From Cryphonectria parasitica EP155 (lineage: Eukaryota > Ascomycota > Sordariomycetes > Diaporthales > Cryphonectriaceae), in NCBI RefSeq assembly GCF_011745365.1, contig NW_024468915.1, positions 784,653 to 848,652 of the forward strand: DNA of 64,000 nt. The letters are read 5' to 3'. The position numbers and the translations under genes are program-made. Positions 59,201-64,000 of the stretch are shown piece by piece (the stretch's first letter is position 1; each line of letters starts with the position of its first letter). The notes below the pieces were generated by a model. The model worked only from the letters and a program-made list of their open reading frames with translations, was not told the origin of the DNA and did not search any database.

Positions 59201-62200
59201 ACTTCATGAGTCGTGTTAAAGTTACTACAGTGTAGAAGTTTTGCGGGAGCGGCGTGGGGACGATGACGACAGAAGCGTCCAAGAAGCGTGAGAGTGACGA
59301 GAGGGATGATCTGCCTGACTCTCTCAAAAACATTAGCTCAGCTCGTCAGGATGTTTAAAGCTGTCCTCGTTGTACATTCCACAACAAAGGTCCATACCCA
59401 GACTTTTCCAAGGTGCTATGAGATCGAGGTCTTCGTCATCCTGGGCCGGGGTGAGGCACGCCCGGCTGGTACTACCAAAGAGCAGTGGGTAGGATTCTGA
59501 TCGTACTGTGCTCAGCAGAAACGGTGCCCCAACTCGGACTCTGCTTGGAAGGGTATCGTGCATGAGAATTCTGCTCATTTAGAGGTCGTCTCTGGCCCCA
59601 AGGGTGTGCCCCAAGGGTGTGCCCCAAGGGTGTGCTGCATTGCTACACTGACAGTCTGCTGTGTTAGGCGTCCTGTCAAGTTGGGCTTCGGTTGGAATGG
59701 ACGCAGCCACATCAGATCTCGATAGCTTTTCATTAATTCGCTGTATCCCTAATTCGGGTTTCAGATCATGCTAAAGTGATAATATTCCATCAGGTCCCCG
59801 CCCGATAAGTTTTGCCTTTCCCTCTTCAGCCTGCCACTGGTGGACCGAGATATCCCTCTGGACTGGACTCGACCTGGACTACTACTGGGGTGTGTCTCAC
59901 CTGTTTTCTTCTTCTTCTTCTTCTTCTTTCCTCTTTCCTGTCTCTCATATGCCTTGGCAAGGGTCCAGAAGTCTCACAACAGCAAGCATCGAAGATCCCC
60001 ATTGCCCCCACATGCGATGCAGCATGCAGAAGGAAAGGAGGAGGGGGGGCATCATCAAGAACTGGAGATATTGCGTCATGGTTCCTGCCGTCGTCCGCAG
60101 GGGTGGTTTGTGATTGATCGCCGGATGAGCATTATCCCTGAACACACCTGTGGCTGGAGCGTGGGGAAGCGGCCAGGGTCCTTATTCAGGGTCCTTCTCC
60201 ACCTGCCCGTCTTTCTAGACCAATCGACAGGCGCAATTGAAACCTGTCAACTTATGACGTCATTTCTACGACGGAGCGCCTCTTCCGATGCTCAACATTT
60301 TCCAAGATCCCAAAGGCACGATAGCGGGACGCAGCAAGACGCAACAAAAGACGCCTCGCAGACCACCTAGTCATCATTCTGCTTGGGAGAGACAATTTGT
60401 AGCAGTGGGCCTGGAAGGCAAGACGTCTTTTGGTCAGCGCTGATAGCGCCGACTTGCAGCAGGACCGCCTGCACGGTCGCGACAATCCCCGGAAGTTTAT
60501 TTCGGGAGAAATGGGGTCATCATCAACGTCGGCCGCCGTCGACAACCCCCCTAATGAGGCAATGATAGACTCCAGGAGGCTGACCCTGTTCTTGCGCCCG
60601 CAACAGAATACTCAGATCGTTACCTATGACACTATTCCATACTTGGGCACCACGGCATAAGGGCCTCAGATTGCAGGGCACCCATGCCTCCCATGAACAC
60701 TATCAGGCGCTGATGCTTCGATAGCATCATACATACTCGGTTCCTGGCGTGCCCTGTTCCTATCAAATAAGGTGCAGACGCCGTCACCTCACTGCGAGGC
60801 CTCCTCAAGGGATCCAGGCCAGGCCTTTTGCTGTTCCCCCCAGGTGCCGGCTCCCGGTTGGTCCGCTACCGAGGACACTCAACCTGCCGATCCGCTTCAC
60901 AAAAGCCAAGAGACTGTGCTACATGGATACCGTACCAGTCAGTTTCTAGAAACGCCCCTAAGGTGCTGTACAGAGTGGCAAATACGTGGGTGGAAACCGC
61001 TTTATCATGGTATGCCAGCCGCATAGACCTGCCCAAAAGACCACAAGGCCTTGTGCTGCGGGGCCCATGTCTTGTCATGCTGTCTTCCCCGATACAACTG
61101 TGGACCGACTTGTTGGTGACAAGCCCACTTCTACATCCAACATCTTATGGTATTCCCTGTCTAGGTGCGGACAGACGAAAGCCCGAGAGGCAGCCTAGGC
61201 GGTACTCCAATGAGGTGGGTTGAGGCCATTCTTGACCCTTGACGGCCCGTGTTGAGAGTGTAACTCTTCTCCGCCAAATTTTTTTTCTTACTATAGTAGA
61301 TTGGGTAGCCGACTAAGCCTCGCCGTTGCCACTCTCTTAAGTTGTTATTGACTATGTGCTTCATCTCACCTTTTTTTCTCTCTTTGTTGAACATGCCACC
61401 TATGATATGATACCAAGTGTGGCCGTACCCTTCGAGTCTATTCGATGACTTCCGAATCCTCGTATTCAGTGGCAGAGACCCGGCATGCCAACATCCCTGG
61501 GTGAGCTGAAGGGAGCTATCACTACTATAAATACCTCGTTGTGGCATGATTTGCGCTCTACGCTGAAGCTCCTCGCGTGGTCAAACCACCCTACCGGCAA
61601 GGGACCATCCCCGTACCATGACTACTTATGACAGTTTCTCCATCTGGGGATTGAAACAATCGATCTATAACCCCTGTAGTAATTATCTAATGTCATCTTT
61701 TTGATCTCATTTGTCATACGGCCCATGCAGGCTGATACTCAGGGGTATCTGTAAACGACCCTCTGGATCATAGAGGGCCTGATGTTCATAGGCTGGTCCA
61801 AGTATAGACAATCTCCCATGATGGTGGGTATAGTACAATTTTTCCGATGTTGTATTAGATCTCTTGTTTTCGTTGGTATGTGAGGAAGCCGTGTAATTTC
61901 AGCTGCAGACAAGACATTTCAGATTGTTGGTCGACGCCGTGATACGCTGTTCCTTCTGCAATGATTTGTCCAGTCAAGATCTCGATACACATTCATCTGT
62001 TGACACTACTGTATAGCAAGCGCTGTGTGTGAGGTCTCGACTTGTTCCTAAACCTCGTGCAGAATCTAGCGCCTCCAATCTCAACCGTAGAAAGTGTGCC
62101 AGCTTTTCTTCATAGAGACACCGACAGGCTGCTCTCGAATATCTATCCCCACACACACAGACAGCACAAAGCTTTCGTAGACTATCCACAGGCAGAAGTG

Positions 62201-63132
62201 AGTTGATGGTCGATATAGCCTAAACAAAAATCTTTCCTCGATCTCCTGCATAAAGTAGCCTTTGGTTGAGTGTCATTCTCAAATACTACCCTACACCTGA
62301 GCGCCTACTTTCCGAGACAATTGACGGGTCAGAACGTAGCGCGAGGGCCATCTCTTTCGTCAAGGCCCCTGCTCAGCAGGATATCTTGACCAGCCCGTTC
62401 GCGTGATCCAAAGATGTGAAGAGAAGGCTTCCAGACCGCTTTCATGACGTTGACATGCAGGGTCAGGAAGGGGATTGAGAAAAGAAGAAAGAAATACTGC
62501 AGCCCGAGAGGGGCCCGTTGTACGAATGGGTATAAGCACAATCCATTGAATTGAACTTCATAGAATGACTTGTGACTTTCACCAAGTAGGCCTGGGAAGC
62601 CAAAGTAGCAGTGCGTCGGGCAGAAATGCATGCATATTGCACTGCAAACTCGGCAAAGGAAGGCGAATTGTATCTATTATTGTCCGTTGGCAAACAGCAT
62701 TTGTGGACACTTCACGCCCAAAGAGTGGGGTTGAGGGGGGCTATCGATCACTGATCGTTGACTGCAACACCCCGATAGAAGATAAAGATTGCTTCTGATG
62801 ATATTGTTCTCAGACCACAGCCTATGCACCGAGGCCAGGGTGGCAACCTTCAGGCCAACGTCATGCTGCATATGATCTTGCAGTTGATTCTCCGACATAG
62901 CCGGGCGACGCAGTTTAGGCGGTGGACAGGTCCGGCATTCAACATGGCAGAGCACAATGTGCGATGTCACAGTGAAAGGTCAGTGCGAGCTGCAGCGAAT
63001 GAGACCATGCACGCTTTGGTTCAGACTGATATTCTAATTACGTAGCCTCATAGTCGAATGACCCTCATGTCGTATCGTACAAGCCAAGTGATTGACCTTG
63101 CTAGAGGAAACTCTTGTTCCCAACTTGCTGGT
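56232..63132. other. 6.9 kb gene-poor stretch
   Basis: I find no gene I can support. The longest frame (57873-57280, minus, 197 codons) is Ser/Pro/Phe-rich without family motifs. Landmarks: GA-rich DNA at 57370-57480; a 14-nt C run joined to an A run at 58928-58951; a three-copy 13-bp tandem repeat at 59596-59634; (TTC)n at 59909-59931. No terminal inverted repeats, long terminal repeats or transposase motifs were seen. Confidence 0.5.
59596..59634. repeat. Three-copy 13-bp tandem repeat
   Basis: Three exact copies of CCCCAAGGGTGTG, at 59596, 59609 and 59622. Confidence 0.95.
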
Positions 63133-63996
63133 TTAATCTTTCTTCAGAGGCAGAAGGACCTCCTCAATACCATTTGCAGTGATGATCATCATCTGCAGAC
63201 CATCACCAACCTCAATGTGTCTCTCCACTGCACCGTCAAACGCATCCTTCACCAAGATCTCCACCTCTCTCCTGGGGAGTGGGTTCTTTGGGCGCTCCTG
63301 CAGCGCATGTCCCTCGCCGCTGCCCGGTACATACTGGTTCTTGAAGTTGACCTGGTTATCTAGGAAGGGCATGATCAGACTGGCAGCGGCGCCGCCCGCG
63401 CGGCACATCTCGCGTTCGTAGCTGCCAACCGGGTCGTAACTGTAGACGGCTCCCTTGCCGTCCTCGTCCAGGCCTCCGAGGATGGCGTAGGCGTAGTATG
63501 GGAAAAAGCGCTTCTGGTAGAGGATGGTCGACAGCCGCTTGGCGCAGGCGTTGACGCTCATCGGCTTGCCATGACGATACCGGTACATCTTGCAGATGGT
63601 GTCGAGGCGCTCCTTTAGGGCCTCGCCGTCCGCCGCGAACCCACACACCGACAGCACCAGCGTCGCGTCGTGCTGGTCTGCGGTGCTGCCGCCCACCTTG
63701 AACACCTTTGGATAGTGCCGCGTGTTGATGCTGTAGCCTGCCGTGTGCCGCGTGTCGCCGGCCATGATGGTGAAGTCGGCGCCTGCGATAGCCAGGATCG
63801 AGCCGCCGTTGTCGGTGTAGCTGAGGTATTGATGATGAGCCGGGGAGCAATCATAGATATGGAATCATGGGGACGTAGAGACCTGGGGAGTTACTTACGG
63901 GTCAAAGCGGTGCTGTCGGAAGCCATCGTTATGGGCTGTGGGTGCGTCGTTGAGGGCGTAGTTGGGCCCGTTCATGAGGGGATTCTGGCTGAACAT
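63133..63996 (-). CDS. PRE7: 20S proteasome subunit beta-6 (Pre7)
   Basis: Exons 63996-63899 and 63820-63133 (78-nt intron, gtaagt...tcag) give 261 aa. Beta-6 is a non-catalytic subunit of the inner beta ring of the 20S core. The start is MFSQNPLMNGPNYALNDAPT; the junction restores HRFDPYTDNGGSILAIAGAD. Then come FTIMAGDTRHTAGYSINTRH, the family block LSTILYQKRFFPYYAYAILG, and GKGAVYSYDPVGSYERE. No catalytic Thr1 context is expected or seen. The C-terminus is IEEVLLPLKKD. The gene is complete; only 4 bases lie between its start codon and the window edge, so its promoter is outside. Confidence 0.96.
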
Positions 63997-64000
63997 GGCA

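Overview
The window is nuclear DNA of a filamentous ascomycete (Pezizomycotina, most likely a Sordariomycete). Genes are single transcription units with short GT-AG introns of about 55-215 nt, some carrying CTRAY branch sites such as TACTAAC. Intergenic sequence is pyrimidine-rich, codon use is GC-rich, and several families are fungal (Npr3, hsp30-type small heat-shock protein, C2H2 regulators, Atp10). There are no operons, CRISPR arrays, prophages or intact transposons. Exon structures were rebuilt by hand; in every multi-exon model the exon lengths sum to a multiple of three.

Layout. 0-7.3 kb: a short, apparently truncated amino-acid transporter gene (+), NPR3 of the SEACIT/GATOR1 complex (-), and an ethanolamine kinase (+) diverging from NPR3. 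7.3-17.4 kb: a 10 kb stretch with no gene I can support, holding simple repeats, poly-G/C tracts, TAGGTA/CCTAGG palindromes and a tRNA-like fragment. 17.4-22.1 kb: a large multi-zinc-finger protein (+). 23.7-25.8 kb: protoporphyrinogen oxidase (-). 28.8-29.6 kb: gluconokinase (+). 32.3-38.5 kb: a dense block with branched-chain 2-oxoacid dehydrogenase E2 (-), ATP10 (+), the Golgi SNARE GOS1 (-) and ribosomal protein L35 (+), arranged as two divergent pairs. 39.9-42.4 kb: a six-finger C2H2 transcription factor (-). 43.4-51.3 kb: a small probably lipid-anchored protein (+), then on the minus strand PP2A methylesterase PPE1, tRNA-dihydrouridine synthase DUS2, tRNA-Ala(TGC), a 3-hydroxyisobutyrate-dehydrogenase-like enzyme and an hsp30-type heat-shock protein. 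54.0-56.1 kb: an RRM+YTH m6A-reader protein (-). 56.1-63.1 kb: a second gene-poor stretch. 63.1-64.0 kb: proteasome subunit beta-6/PRE7 (-), complete only 4 bases from the window edge.

Most genes are conserved housekeeping functions: nutrient signalling (NPR3, PPE1), mitochondrial metabolism (E2, ATP10, HEM14), RNA modification and reading (DUS2, YTH), and protein homeostasis (hsp30, PRE7). They do not form an obvious pathway cluster. E2 and the HIBADH-like enzyme both touch valine breakdown, but the latter lacks a mitochondrial presequence, so a link is weak. I did not find a clear new biological system. The best leads are the truncated transporter, the stop-free intron of the zinc-finger gene, the palindrome pair with a TGACTCA centre beside the tRNA, the possible mitochondrial start of DUS2, and an unusual set of 11-14-nt poly-G/C tracts confined to non-coding DNA.
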